DNA of 64,000 bases from Sarcophilus harrisii (GCF_902635505.1 NC_045427.1:56198539-56262538); one strand, 5' to 3'. Numbered from the stretch's first letter, positions 1-13,492 are shown. Program-made: numbers and translations. The notes: generated by a model from the letters alone, not told the origin.

Positions 1-272
1 TTCCTTCACAAGCTAATTGTACAATATTTCAGAGTCTGATTCTTTTTGTACAGCAAAATAACTGTTTGGTCATGTATACTTATTGTGTATCTAATTTATA
101 TTTTAATATATTTAACATCTACTGGTCATCCTGCCATCTAGGGGAGGGAATGGGGGTAAGAGGTGAAAAATTGGAACAAGAGGTTTGGCAATTGTTAATG
201 CTGTAAAGTTACCCATGCATATAACCTGTAAATAAAAGGCTATTAAATAAAAAAAATAATAATAATAGTAAT
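1..272 (+). mobile_element. Young L1 3' UTR with A-rich tail (left end cut by window)
   Basis: It matches the 3' ends at 47280-47520, 48590-48850 and 52995-53250 almost base for base, including 'ggaacaagaggtttggcaattg' and 'ataaaaggctatta', and ends in an A-rich tail. It lies inside an older antisense L1. Confidence 0.8.
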
Positions 273-861
273 AATTTTTTGGCAGTTCAATTGGTATGGC
301 ACTGAACAAGTAGACCAATTTAAGTACAATTGTCATTTTTGTTATATTAGCTCAACCTACCCATGAACAATTGATATTTTTTGAATTTAGATCAGACTTT
401 AGTTGTGTGACAAGTGTTTTGCAATTGTGTTTGTGTAGTTCCTGGGTTTGTCTTGGCAGGTAGACACTCAAATATTTTATTTTGTCTACAGTTATTTTAG
501 ATGGAATTTCTCTTTCTATATCTTGTTTTTGGGCTTAGTCAGTTATATATAGAAATGCTGATGATTTGTTTGAGTTTATTTTATATCCTGCAATTTTGCT
601 AAAGTGGTTGTTTCAAACAGGTTTTTGATGACTTTCTAGGATTCTTTAAGAATATCATCATATCATCTGCAGAGAGTGATAGTTTTATTTATTCATTGCC
701 TATTCTAATTCCTTTAATTTCTTTTTTCTTTTCTTATTACTAAAGCCAACATTTCTAGTACAATATTGAATAATAATGGTGATAATGGGCATCCTTGTTT
801 CTCTTCTGATATTATTGGGAATGCATTCAGCTTCTCTCCATTACAAATAGTGATTGCTAGA
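273..861 (-). mobile_element. L1 ORF2 fragment, antisense
   Basis: The sequence reads on the minus strand as decayed L1 reverse-transcriptase coding sequence, the same region as 11700-12800 in the opposite direction. No intact frame remains. Confidence 0.65.
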
Positions 862-862
862 A

Positions 863-2240
863 ATGCAAATTAAGACAACTCTCAGATACCACTATACACC
901 TGTCAAATTGGCTAAGATGACAGGAAATGATAATGATGAATGTTGGAGGGGATGTGGGAAAACTGGGACACTAATAACATTGTTGGTGGAACTGTGACCT
1001 GGAGAGCATTTGGAACTGGAGCCATTCTGGAGAGCAATTTGGAACTGAATGAGACTGATTGGATGAAGTATTTCTCAGTATTGAGTCACATGATCCCTGC
1101 TCCCAAAGCTGGGACCCTGGGGAGAGATGAAGGTTACATGATCTCTGGAGGTATGAACTTTGAACCCTGTTGCAGGAATGATATGACCTGTGGATGACAG
1201 CCAACATTGGTGATCATTGGTCAAGGATGATTACGTCCTGTTAGTCTATCCAATGAGAAGGCTAGGGTCTTTTGCTTTTAAGTCCTGGACAAACTGGAAG
1301 CTGGTCAGGTTCCAGAAGCACATGGCAGAGTTGGGATGGCTCCCAGGTGTGTGTGTGGGCCTCTCCCTGCAGGGATTAAAGAAATGCTTTATTTTTATAC
1401 CTGAAGATGTCTCTGATTAGTTAATTAAGAAAGGGGTCTTGTACCTGTCCCACACAGACAGAACTATGCTCAAAAAGTTATCATACTGCCTACCCTTTGA
1501 CCAAACAGTGTTTCTACTGGGCTTATATCCTAAAGAGATTTTAAAGGAGGGAAAGGGACCCACATGTGCAAAAATGTTTGTGGCAGCCCTTTTTGTAGTA
1601 GCAAGAAACTGGAAACTGAGTAGATGCCCATCAATTGGAGAATGGCTGAATAAATTGTGGTATATGAATGTTATGGAATATTATTGTTCTGTAAGAAATG
1701 ACCAGCAGGATGATTTCATAGAAGCCTGGAGAGACTTAAGTGAACTGATTTTGAGTAAAATGAGCAGAACCAGGAGATCACTATACACAGCAACTTTTCA
1801 CTTCTGCTTTCTGGCTCCTCTGACTTTCTTAAACATTTAGTTTAACCTAGAGAGAGTACTGTGGGAATTGAATGTGCACTATTGCTTTAGAAATGTTTAT
1901 TGTGATGTGAGTGTGTATCACAACATAGCATTCTCACTCTCTCTGTTGTTATTTGCTTGCATTTTGTTTTCTTTCTCAGTTTTTCTTTTTCTTCCTTCTT
2001 GATCTAATTTTTCTTATGCAGCAAGATAACTGTATAAACATATATACATATATTGGATTTAACATGTATTTTATCATATTTAACATGTATTGAACTACCT
2101 GCCAACTAGGGGAGGGAGTGGGGGGAAGGCAGGGAAAATTTGGAACAAAAGATTTTTCAAGGGTCAATGTTGAAAAAATTATCCATACATATGTTTTGTA
2201 AATGAAAAGCTTTAATAAGAAAATTTTAAAAAAAATTAAT
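863..2240 (+). mobile_element. 5'-truncated L1 (ORF2 C-terminus and 3' UTR), interrupted by an LTR
   Basis: From about 863 it gives the ORF2 C-terminal region (aaatgcaaattaagacaac, then IPFD-type PFDQTVFLLGLYPKEILK and LNKLWYMNVMEYYCSVRN), followed by an old 3' UTR and A-rich end. An LTR of about 414 bp lies inside (1047-1460). Confidence 0.75.
1047..1460 (+). mobile_element. Solo LTR fossil inside L1
   Basis: Non-L1 sequence interrupts the L1 with gaact on both sides (1042-1046 and 1461-1465), a 5 bp target duplication. ATTAAA followed by a T-rich stretch near its right end suggests plus orientation. No internal retroviral region is present. Family not assigned. Confidence 0.5.
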
Positions 2241-4724
2241 GCTTGCTGATGATTTTAGGTAGGTGCTGTTTATCATTTTAAGGAAAACTCCCTTTATTTT
2301 TATGCTCTGTAGTATTTTTTAATAGGAATGGGTGCTATATTTTGTCAAAAACTTTTTCTGCTTCTGTTGAGATTATCATGATTTCTGTTATTATTGATAC
2401 TGTAATGCCAAAGTTCACTTTTAATGGGGTGACCAGTCCCTACAATTGTCCTATTTGGTAATTCTGCCTTAAGATTATGACCGTGTCCCCTCTTAATGGT
2501 TGAGATAAAGGTGTTATAGACATTCCTTAATGTCATTAGAATATCAGTAACCTCCATCTATGAGGCTATCCCCACCTAGGTCTCTGCATTATGTCATTGT
2601 TCTTGTTATTCCATAAAAGGCTTGCTGTCCTGATACTCCGGGCTTGACTCTTTGAGATGATAGTCTCATCTAGCCCTGGGATCCATTGGTCCCAGTATTT
2701 CTCTCCATTTAATAAATTATTGAATTGGTCTCTAATCTCTGTCTTGCTCAGTTTCTTTTGGCATTACAAAACTGTCAATTATGTTAATAGTATTCCTGAT
2801 ACTGAACCAGTCCTGCTTTCCTGGTATAATTCCCACTTGGTCATAGTGTATTATCCTGCTAATAAGTTGCTGTAATCTCTTTACTAATAATTTATTTAAA
2901 ATTTTTGCATCGATATTCATTAGGGAGATTGGTCTGTAATATTTTTTCTCTCTTTTGACTCTTCTTGATTTGGGTATCAGTATCATATTTGTGTCTTAGA
3001 AGGAATTTGGCAGGACTCCTTTACCTATTTTTTCCAAGTAGTTTACATAGTATTGGAATTAATTGTTCTTTAAATGTTTGGTAGAATTTCCTTGTAAATC
3101 CATTTGACCCTGGAAATTTTTTCTTAGAGGGCTCATTGATGGCTTGTTTGATTTCTTTTTCTAAAATGGTGCTATTTAAGTAATTTATTTCTTCTTCTAT
3201 TAATCTGGGCAATTTATATTTTTTATAAATTTTCACCTATTTCAATTAGATTGTCAGATTTTCTGGCCTACATTTGGGCAAAATAGCTCCTATTTATTGC
3301 TTTAATTTCTTTTTTCATTGATGGTAGGTTTATCCTTTTCATTTTTGATGCTGATAATTTTTTCTTTCCTTTTTCTAATCAAATTAATCAAAGGTTAATC
3401 TATTTTGTTGTTTTTTTCATAAAACTAACTCTTAGTTTTATTTAGTTCAATAATTTTTTTATTTTCAATTTTATTAAGCTCTCCTTTGAGATTCAGAATT
3501 TCAAATGTGGGATTTAATTGAGGCATTTAAATTTGTTCCTTTTCTAGCTTTTTTAGTTGCTTGCTTAATTCAGTGATCTCCTCTTTCTTTATTTTATTCA
3601 TTTAGCTATTCAAAGAGAAAAAATTTCCCCTAAGAACTGTTTTGGTTGCATCCCATAGATTTCCGTATGTTGTTTCATTATTGTCATTCTCTTGGATGAA
3701 TTTACTGATTGTTTTTATGATTTGTTGCTTGACCCACTCATTCTTTAGAATTAGATTATTTGATTTCCATTGGTTTTTAGTCTGTCTTTCCCTGGTGTAA
3801 TTTTTATTGCATAATGATCTTAAAAGGACATATTTACTATTTCTGCGTTTCTGCATTTGATTGTGAGGTTTTTATACTCTAATACATGATTAATGTTTGT
3901 GTAGGTGCCATGTACTGCTGAGAAAAAGGTACATTCCTTTCTGTCTCTATTCAGTTTTCTCCAGAGTCTATCATTTTTTTCTAGATTTCTATTAACTTAG
4001 GATACTATTAACCTCCTTAGGTTTTTTATTGTTTATTTTGTGGTTCTAATTTTGAGAAAGGGAGGTTGAGGTCTCCAAGTAATATAGTTTTGCTGTCTAT
4101 TTCTTTCTGTAACTGGCTTAGCTTCTTCTCCAAGAATTTGGATGCTCTACCACTTGGTGCAAGAATACCTTTAATATCGACACTATTGTCTATGGTATCC
4201 TTTAACAAAATATAATTTCTATCCTTATTTCTTTTTAATTAGATCTATTTTTATTTTTTCTTAATCTGAGATCAGAACTGCTACTCCTGCTTTTTTTGCT
4301 TTAGCTGAAATATAATAAATTCTGCTCTTACCTTTTATCCTTACTCTGTATATATCTTTCTGTTTCAAATGTGTTTCTTGTAAGCAAAATATTGTAGAAT
4401 TCTGGTTTTTAATCCAGTCTTCTATCTACTTCCATTTTATGGGAGAGTTCATCCTATATACATTTAAAGTTATGATTACCGGCTCTTTATTTCCCTTCAT
4501 CCTATTTTCATGTCTGTGTATACTATTCTCTCTCATTTTGTCTCCCCTTTTCTCTTCTCCCAGTACAATCCTTATTCCACCTCTTAATGTCTTTGATATA
4601 ATCATGTCAGAGTTAATTCATATTCACACTCTGTCCATACATATTCCCTTTAACTGCCCCAATAACAAATACGGTTTTCAAGATGTCATTTTCCCATCTA
4701 GGGATGTAAACAGTTTAACCTTTA

Positions 4725-4760
<36 letters not shown>

Positions 4761-4982
4761 CTCTATTTACTTTCCTATGCTTCTCTTGAGTCCTGTGTTT
4801 TAAGATCAAATTTTCTGTTTAGTTCTGATTTTTTCAATAGGAATGATTGAAAGTCTATTACTTCATTGAAGATCCATCTCCTTTCTTGAAAGCTGATACT
4901 CAAGTCTCATTGGGTAGTTAATTCTTGATTATAACCCTAGGTCCTTTGCCTTTTAGAATATGGTATTCTAGGCTCTCCCATC
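2241..4982 (-). mobile_element. Long antisense L1 (ORF2 RT and endonuclease, towards the 5' region)
   Basis: Reading the minus strand gives RT blocks ([17 protein letters not shown], about 2880-2950) and then endonuclease-like GDLNLPFS (about 4050-4075) towards the right, so the 5' side is on the right. The frame is broken in many places. It holds a solo LTR (2401-2768) and a (TA)n tract (about 4726-4757). Confidence 0.7.
2401..2768 (+). mobile_element. Solo LTR fossil with TGTAATGCC/GGCATTACA ends
   Basis: The ends form a 9 bp perfect inverted repeat starting TG and ending CA. The flanks atac/aaac suggest a 4 bp target duplication. A TATA-like ATAAAAGG (about 2613) and AATAAA (about 2712) indicate plus orientation. 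It sits in an antisense L1 and is therefore younger than it. Confidence 0.7.
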
Positions 4983-5150
4983 CTTTTTTTTTTTTTTTTT
5001 TTTTTTTAAGCTTTTTATTTTCAAAACATATGGATGGATAATTTTTCAATTTTGATCTTTGCATAGCCTTGTATTCCAAATTTTCCCCTCCTTTCCCCCA
5101 CTCCCTCCCCTTGATGGCAAGCAATCTAATGTTATACATGTATAAATATA
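4983..5150 (-). mobile_element. Short antisense L1 3' end with T-run
   Basis: A run of about 25 T followed by 'gctttttattttcaaaacat' and a pyrimidine block is the reverse complement of an L1 3' UTR and poly(A) tail. Confidence 0.7.
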
Positions 5151-6817
5151 TTTAGTACTGATATTACATCTTTGTCTATAATACCTTTTAGCAAGTGGTA
5201 GTTTCCTTCCTTATCTCTTTTAATTAGATCTATTTTTGCTTCTTTCTTGTTGGATATCAGAATTGCTATCCCTGGTTTTAAATTTTTTTTAACTTTTTAA
5301 AACTTTTCTTTAAAAAAAAACCCACATATTTCCATATTAGTCATTTTATGAAAGAAACGTTAGAACAAATGGAAAAACCATGAGAAAAAAAAAAGGAAGT
5401 TTTTAAAAAAGATAAAAATGCTTCCAAACACAGTTTCCATAGTTCTCTCTCTGGATGCAGAAGGTATTTTTCTATCCCAAGTCTATTGGAATTGTCTTGA
5501 ATTGATGCATTGCTGAGAAGAGCCAAATCTATCATAGTTGATCATTACATAAACATACTGCTACTGTGTACAACGTTCTCCAGGTTCTGCTCATTTTACT
5601 CAGCATCAGTTCATGTTAAATGTTTCTAGCTTTTCTGAAATCAGCCTGTTCATCATTTTTTATAGAACAATAATATTCCATTACATTTATATACCATAAT
5701 TCAGCCATTCCCCAATTGACTGACATCCATTCATTTTCCAATTCTTTGCCACCATAAAAAGAGCTGCTAAATTTTTTTTTGCATATGTGGGTCCTTTCCC
5801 CTGTTTTATGATCTTTTTGGATATAGACCCATTAGTGAAACTACTTAGCATCAAAGGATATGCACAGTTTTATAACGCTTTGGGCATAATTCCAAATTGT
5901 TCTCCAGAATGGCTAGATCAGATCACAACTCCACCAACAAGCATAATATATTTTCTCTAGTCTTTTGCTTTTACTTTATGTGTATCTCTCTGCTTCAAAC
6001 GTGTTTCTCATAAATGGCATGTTGTAGAATTTTGATTTTTAATCCAGTCTGCTATTTGCTTTCACTTTATGGGAGAGTTCATCTGATTCACATTCAGGGT
6101 TATGACTACAATATTGTGTATTTCCCACAATCTTATTTGTTTAAACTTTTTTTTTTCACCCTGACTTTCTTCACCATTATTTTTCTTCTGAACACTGCCT
6201 CAATCTTCCCTCTCTTCTATTTCCCACCCCTATTTCAATCCCCTTTCTTCTTCTACTTCCCTATTGGGTAAAATGGATTTCTTTATTCAACTGAGTGTGT
6301 ATATTATTCCCTCTTTCAGCCAAATTTGATGAGATTAAGGTTTGAACAATGCTCATCCACTCTTCTTTCCCTCTATTGTGTTAAGTCTTTTGTGCCTTTG
6401 AATGCATACTCTATTTTGCCTCTCCTTTCCTTTTCTCCCAGTGCAATCTTTTTTATACCCCTTAATTTTTTTTATATCATCACATCAAAGTCAACTTATA
6501 CTTACACCTTCTGTCAATGAATAGCCCTTCTAACTGTCCTAACAAATCTAGAGTTCTCAAGAGTTACAAGTATCATCTTCCCATGTAGGGATAACAAAGT
6601 TTTTTTTTTTTTTCCTTTCCTGCTTACCTTTTTATGCTTCTCTGAATTCTTTATATTCATCATGTTTTTTCCAGTGGAATAATATTCCATTATGCTCAAT
6701 ACAACAATTTGTTTAGCAATTTACCAATCATTGAATATCTATTTGTCTTCACTTCTTTGCTATCACCAAAAGTACTGCATGCATATGTGCTTGTTGAAAT
6801 CACAGAATTGGCAGCTG
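5151..6817 (-). mobile_element. Second antisense L1 5'-half fragment with a nested L1 3' end
   Basis: About 5151-5285 and 5950-6640 repeat the L1 region seen at 4190-4800. Between them, about 5290-5950, lies an antisense ORF2 C-terminus and 3' UTR of another L1. Two L1 copies of similar age therefore lie side by side, the second split by a later insertion. The stretch about 6640-6817 is a further decayed L1-like piece. Confidence 0.55.
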
Positions 6818-7287
6818 TGTGGTTCAGACAGCATTTAATAAAAAAAGCTGGAGAGATATCTAGAAGCAAAGCAAAGTTTATTACACGTTCTCAGGAGAAT
6901 TGGGCGTCCCACCCATCGAGCAGACAATCGAAGGGAGGAGGAACCTTCGGGGTCTGGGTCAACACTTTTTATCCCTAATGCAAATACCCCCTCTCACCAC
7001 TGACCCTCATCCTTATTGGCTGAGGATCTTACATTCTAAACTCGGGAACTACCCAAGAAATTGAACTTGACCAATAAGTACATAGTTGTCCATATTTGAC
7101 CTAAACAGAAAGACACTGATGTCATAGGAAGATAACAAGGGGATTTAAGTATGCCCTTAAGAGGATAGCAGGGAGGGAACTTAAGTATGCTCTTGACTTG
7201 ATGCTTAAAGTCCTTCAGGCCTACTCAACTTTGAAATGGATGAAGCCTTACTTGATTTTCACAACTGTCTTGAAAGATCTCACCTCA
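6818..7287 (-). mobile_element. Solo LTR fossil, copy A
   Basis: It aligns over its whole length with 15398-15829. The ends on the plus strand are TGTGGTTCAG and GATCTCACCTCA. On the minus strand a TATA-like GGGATAAAAAGTG precedes a terminal ATTAAA, so it reads minus. No internal region adjoins it. Confidence 0.65.
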
Positions 7288-8210
7288 TCTTGTTCTGCAG
7301 CCATAATTTATTAAAATATTTCAGTAGCACAAATACATTCCTTAAAAAAACAAACAAACAAACAAACAGGATGCAGGAATATGATGAGGTGTATATCATT
7401 TCTCTTGTCCTGTCTACATACAGAAGATATAATTTAAGTGATCCAAGAGGGTATATGCTTTTCCCTTGTTGGAGGCAGAGTTCCAATGCTCAGAACTTTC
7501 TTAGTTCTGATTCAATGTTGGGATAAAATGAGGAGCTCACTAATCATTGAATATTTAACAAAAGAGGCTTATATTATTTTAACATAGAAAGAAAATATCT
7601 TAATCAGCTTCTCTGAATATAATCTCTTCCTCTTCATCTAGAAACACAATAGGTCAGTAGGTCATTTCAGGATATAGTGTTTTATGTGCCCTAAGACATT
7701 CAAGAATTCTGAGACACAGATTCCATATGACTGAAATTTTTAACATCCTTAGATGACCTGGAAGCTGCATTAGGGAAGCTAAGGCTAATCAGATCCCTCA
7801 GGCAGATTCTATCACATACAACCTTTTTTGTGGCAAGGTCCTAGGGATCTTCTTGAGAGGCAGTATCAAATAAAAATAGAAACATGAACTACTAATGTAT
7901 TACATTGAGTTCTAAAATGTGATATAATTTGTGTTTTCTTATATTTTCATTCATTTTGTCAAATATTTCCTATTTATATTGTAAATTTACATTTACATTC
8001 CTGTAGTACATTTACTACATACATAGTTTTGAATGCACTTGGGAGTATTTTAAGTCACTGAGAAAAGGGGGGAAGAACAGGAAGGGAAAAAAACAAAATA
8101 AAAACAAATATGTGGAAGGCAACTAAAACCAATAATTTTAGGCTATTTTTCCCCCTTCAGAAGAAACAAATTTCAAATCTTTTACTGAACAGCCCTCCTA
8201 GCATGGACAG
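7288..8210. other. Unassigned AT-rich stretch
   Basis: A (CAAA)n tract lies at about 7346-7370. Otherwise I recognised no gene or repeat family. It may include decayed transposon sequence. Confidence 0.4.
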
Positions 8211-9572
8211 TATCTTTATTTATTTATTTATTTATTTATATTTTTCCTCAATTGCATTCAAAACAAATTTTTGTTTTGTTTTGTTTTAAACTTTTTTGAG
8301 TTCTAGATTCTCTATTTTATTTCCACCCACAATGAAGAAATCACATATGAAATTATGCCAAACATTTCCATAAAAGTCAAGTTGTGAAAGAAAACACAGA
8401 TCTCCCACCCTAATGAAAATAAAAATGCTCAAGAAAAAATGTCATTCTTGAGCAGTTGTACAAAACATATGTCATATCCATTATGTTTGAAAGAAAATAT
8501 AGACCAAAACAAAAGCTCCAAGTAAAATTTTGAAAATTATGCTTTGATCTTCTTTCAGAATCCATCTGTTCTTTCTCTGGAGATGGAAACCAATTTTCTT
8601 GATAAGTCTTTCAGAATTCTCTTGGATTATTTTATAGTTGAAAACAGCTAAGTCATTCACAGTTGATCATTGTACAATTTTGTGGTTCCTGTGTATGGTG
8701 TTCTCTTGATTCTGCATCAGTTCATGTAAATCTCTCCAGATTTTCTGAAAACATCCTGTATATCATTTCTTTCTTTTTTTATGTAATAGGCTTTTTATTT
8801 TTCAAAATACATGCAAAAATAGTTTTCAACATTCATCCTTGCAAAATCTTGTGTTCCAGTTTTTCCTCCCTACTTTCCCTCTCCCTACTCCTTGGACAGT
8901 AAGCAATCTAATATAACTTAAACATGTGCAATTCTTTTAAGAATATTTCCACATTTATCATGCTACACAAGAAAAATCGGATCAAAAGGGGAAAAATAAG
9001 AAAGAAAAAACCCAAACAAACAATAGAATAAAGGTAAAAATATTATGTTATCATGATATACATTCAGTCCCCATAATTCTCTCTCTGGATGCAGATGGTT
9101 CTCTCCATCACAAGTCTATTGGAATTGCCCTAACTCTCCTCATTGTTGAAAAGAGTCACGTCTATCACAATTGATCATCTTATATCTTCTTGTTGTGTAC
9201 AATATTGTGTTGATTCTAGTCACTTCACTCAGCATCAGTTCATGTAAGTCTCTTTAGGCCTTTCTGAAATCAGCCTGCTTATCATTTCTTATAGAACAAT
9301 AATATTCCATTACATTTATATACCATAGCTTATTCAGCTTTTTCCTAACTGATGGGCATCTACTCAATTTCCAATTCCTCGCCAGTACAAAAAAGGCTGT
9401 ACAAACATTTTTGAACATGTGGGTTCTTTCCCTTTTATGATCTTTTTGGGATACAGACCAAGTAGTGTTACTGTTGGATAAAAAGGTATATACAATTTCA
9501 TAGCTCTTTGAGTATAGTTCCAAATTGCTTTCCTGAATGATTGGATCATTTTGCAATTTCACCAACAGTGCA
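8211..9572 (-). mobile_element. Antisense L1 3' ends, younger copy inserted beside or in older
   Basis: About 8245-8765 is an old antisense L1 3' UTR, preceded by (TTTA)n. About 8770-9572 is a second, better preserved antisense copy running from T-rich tail through 3' UTR into the ORF2 C-terminus (minus-strand AFFVLARNWKLSRCPSV and KLNKLWYINVMEYYCS). Confidence 0.7.
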
Positions 9573-9727
9573 CCCAGTTCTAATTTTTAAGGAATTTTCT
9601 TTAGTGAATTTTTGTTCTTCCTTTCCATTTGGCTAATTCTATGTTATAAGGAGTTCTTCAGTAAATTTCTCTATGTGTTTTTCCATTTGGCCGATTCTAT
9701 TTTTTAAATCATTCTTCTCTTTATGGA
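9573..9727 (-). mobile_element. Antisense L1 ORF1 coiled-coil fragment
   Basis: Repeated 'ttccatttggc.aattctat' blocks are the antisense of L1 ORF1 heptad-repeat coding sequence. Confidence 0.5.
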
Positions 9728-10270
9728 TGGATTTAAAAAAAATTTTTTTAACAACTTTTTATTTACAACTTATATGCATGAGTAATTTCACAGCATTGAC
9801 AATTGCCAAACCTTTTGTTCCAACTTTTCCTCTCCTTCCCCCCACCCCCTCCCCTAGATGCAGGATGACCAATATATGTTAAATATGTTAAAGTATAAAT
9901 TAAATACAAAATATGTATACATGTCCAAAACATTATTTTGCTATACAAAAAGAATCGGACTCTGAAATAGTGTATAATTAGTCTGTGAAGGAAATAAAAA
10001 ATGCAGGCAGGCAAAAATATAGGGACTGGGAATTCTATGTAATGGTTCTTAGTCATCTCCCAGAGTTCTTTTGCTGGGGGTAGTTGGTTCAGTTCATTAT
10101 TGCTCCATTGGAACTGATTTGGTTGATCTCATTGCTGAGGATGGCCAGGTCCATCAGAATTGATCATCATATAGTATTGTTGTTGAAGTATATAATGATC
10201 TCTTGGTCCTGCTCATTTCACTCAGTATCAGTTCATGTAAGTCTCTCCAGGCCTTTCATCATTATGTATG
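9728..10270 (-). mobile_element. Young antisense L1 3' end
   Basis: This is the reverse complement of the 13985-14490 type: T-rich tail, then 'gcattgacaattgccaaacc', the pyrimidine-rich block, and the end of the ORF2 C-terminal region. It is well preserved. Confidence 0.8.
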
Positions 10271-10397
10271 GATTTTTTAAAAAATCTTTTTACCGTTTGT
10301 TCTATTTTGGGTTTTTTAATTGTTTTATTTTTCTGGTTATACATGTATGTAAACTTTTTAAACATATATATATATATATATATATGTTTAAAAAGTT

Positions 10398-10434
<37 letters not shown>

Positions 10435-11160
10435 CGTCATGTTGAGAGAGAAAAATCAGAATAAAAAGGGGAAAACCACAAGAGAAAAAAAGAAAAAAAA
10501 GTGAACATAACCTGTGTTAATTTGCATTCAATCTCCATAGTTCTCTTTCTGAATTCAGATAGCGTTTTCAGAGCTAATTCTGGTGGTGGGGATCTATAAG
10601 TTTTCAGTTTTTTTAAAGTTGGTATGATCTAGGGAGAGGTGTGTTTACTATTCTCTTGGTCTGTGCTCTGGTCTGTGAGTGACCATAAGCACTCCTTTCT
10701 GTTCTAGGATCCCTTGCTCCCCTGCAGTCCCAAGTTCTGCTATGCTAATATTCCTCCTCACCCTGGGATTCTGACCCAGAACTGTGATTTGAACCTGAGT
10801 ATGGACAATATAACAAAGTCCTGCATCCAGTACCAGCAAAGGGATTCCTGTAATCTCTTTCTGATCAGTTGTCTGACCCCTTTACTATTTATGGATTGAG
10901 AGTTCCCAAAGCCATCAATTCAGTTGCCTTATCCAAGGATTGTGCTGGACTATATTCCATTTTTACTATAGCATGATAGATCTTTCCTACTGATCTAAAT
11001 TATTTTAGTCTGGAAAATTGTTTCACCCTACCTTTTATGGGTTCTGCTGCTTCAGAATTCACTTTAAGGCATTATTTTAGAGTTGTTTGAAGGGGTATTT
11101 GGGAGAGTTCAGGTGAGTTTCTGCCTCTTCTCTGCCATCTTGTCTCCACCCTAAATTAAA
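10271..11160 (-). mobile_element. Antisense L1 remnant ending in an L1 5' UTR
   Basis: About 10271-10565 is an old L1 3' UTR remnant holding two (AT)n tracts. About 10570-11150 reads on the minus strand as an L1 5' UTR, whose first bases are GGGTGGAGACAAGATGGC, the YY1-like opening typical of L1. Confidence 0.55.
10352..10397. repeat. 46 bp perfect palindrome with (AT)n core
   Basis: AACTTTTTAAAC, an alternating AT core, and GTTTAAAAAGTT form an uninterrupted inverted repeat. A second (AT)n follows at about 10400-10431. Confidence 0.85.
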
Positions 11161-11761
11161 TTTAAAAGTGTTGTGCATCCCAGGACCAGATGGATTTACA
11201 TGTGAATTCTACCAAACATTTAGGAACAATTAGCCCTAATGCTATATAAACTTTTTGAAAAAATAGGGAATGAGGGAGTCCTACCAAATTCCTTTTATGA
11301 TACAGACATGGTATTACCTAAACCAGGTAGGTTGAAAACAGAGAAAGAAAATTATAGACCAATCTCCCTAATAAATATTGATGCTAAAATCTTAAATCAA
11401 ATATTAGCAGAAAGACTACAGAAAATCATCCCCATCATGACCAAGTAGGATTTATACCAGGAATGCCGGGCTGGTTCAATATTAGGAAAACTATTAGTAT
11501 AATTGACCATATCAATAACCAAATTAACAAAAACCATATGATCATCTTAGTAGCTGCAGAAAAAGCATTTGATAAAATCCAACATCCATTCATATTAAAA
11601 ACAGTTGAGAGTATAAGAATAAATAGACTTTTCCTAAAACCATCAGTAAGCATCATATGTAATGGAGATAAACTGGAACCATTCCCAATAAGATTAGAAG
11701 TGAAACAAGGTTCCCCACTATCACCATTACTATTCAATATTGTATTAGAAATGCTAGCTTC

Positions 11762-12549
11762 GCAATTTGGAACTATGCTTAATAAGTTATCAAACTGTGC
11801 ATACCCTTTGATCCAGCAGTTTTTCTACTGAGCTTATACCCCCAAGAGATACTAAAGAAGGGAAAGGGACCTGTATGTTCCAAAATGTTTGTGGCAGCCC
11901 TGTTTGTAGTGGCTAGGAACTGGAAAATGAATGGATGCCCATCAATTGGAGAATGATTGAGTAAATTGTGGTATATGAATGTTATGGAATATTATTGTTC
12001 TGTAAGAAATGACCAGCAGGATGAATACAGAGAGGATTGGTGAGACTTACATGAATTGATGCTAAGTGAAATGAGCAGAACCAGGAGAGCATTATATACC
12101 TCAACAACAATACTGTATGAAGATGTATTCTGATAGAAGTGGATTTCTTTGATAAAGAGATCTAACTCAGTTTCAATTGATCAAGGATGAACAGAAGCAG
12201 CTACACCCAAAGAAAGAATACTGGGAAATGAATGTAAACTGCTTGCATTTTTATTTTTCTTCCCAGGTTAATATTTTTACCTTCTGAATCCAGTTCTTCC
12301 TGTGCAATAAGAAAACTGTTCTGTTCTGCACACATACATTGTGACTAGGATACACTGTGACATATTTAACTTGTATAGAGCTGCTTGCCATCTGGGGGAG
12401 GAGGTGAAGGGAGGGAGGGGAAAAGTCGGAACAGAAGTGAGTGCAAGGGATAATGTTGTAAAAAAAAAAAAAATTACCCAGGCATGGGCTCTGTCAATAA
12501 AACGTTATAATATTAAAAAAAAAATAAATAAATACATTTAAAAAGAAAA
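11762..12549 (+). mobile_element. L1 3' end inserted in L1, 15 bp target duplication
   Basis: agaaatgctagcttc occurs at 11747-11761 and 12550-12564. The insert begins in the ORF2 C-terminus (PFDPAVF-type) and ends in an A-rich tail. Its 3' UTR (aagtgagtgcaagggataatg, ctctgtcaataaaa) marks a subfamily different from the host and shared with 18901-19610. Confidence 0.9.
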
Positions 12550-13492
12550 AGAAATGCTAGCTTCAGCAATAAGAGTTAAGAAAGAGATTAAAGGAATTAG
12601 AGTAGGTAATGAGGAAACCAAATTATCACTCTTTGCTGATAATATGATGAAATACTTAGAAAACCCCAGAGATTCTACTAAAAAGCTAATAGAAATAATT
12701 CACACCTTTAGCAAAGTTGCAGGATACAAAATAAACCCACATAAGTCATCAGCATTCTTATATATCACTAACAAAATCCAACAGTGAGAGTTACAAAAAG
12801 AAATTCCATTTACAGTAACTACTGACAGTATAAAATATTTGGGAATCTATCTGCCAAGGGAAAATCAGGAACTATATGAACAAAACTACAAAATACTTTC
12901 CACAAAAATAAAGTCAGATCTAACCAATTGGAAAAATATTAAATGCTCTTGGATTGGGTGAGCAAATATAATAAAGATGACAATACTGCCTAAACTAATC
13001 TATCATTTAGTGCTATACCAATCAGATTCCAAAAAACTATTTTAATGACCTAGAAAAAATAACAAAAAAGTTCATATGGAAAAACAAAAGGTCAAGAATT
13101 TCAAGGAAACTAATGAAAAAAAAAAATCAAACAAAGGTGGCCTAGCTGTATCAGATCTAAAATTATATTATAAAGCAGTGGTTACCAAAACTATTTGGTA
13201 CTAGCTAAGAAATAGACTAGTTGATCAGTGGAATAGACTAGGTTCAAAGGACAAAATAGTCAATAACTTTAATAACCTTTGGAATTGTGAATATACCCAG
13301 CCATTCTGGAGAATGATTTGGAACTATGCTCAAAAAGTTATCAAACTGTGCATACCCTTTGATCCAGCAGTGTTACTACTGGGCTTATATCCCAAAGAGA
13401 TCTTAAAGAAGGGAAAGGACCTGTATGTGGAAAAATGTTTGTGGTAGCCCTCTTTATAGTGGCCAGAAACTGGAAACTGAGTGGATGCCCAT

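Noticed and set aside
1439-1840. 133-codon open frame
   Set aside because: It encodes the L1 ORF2 C-terminus and is part of a truncated LINE.
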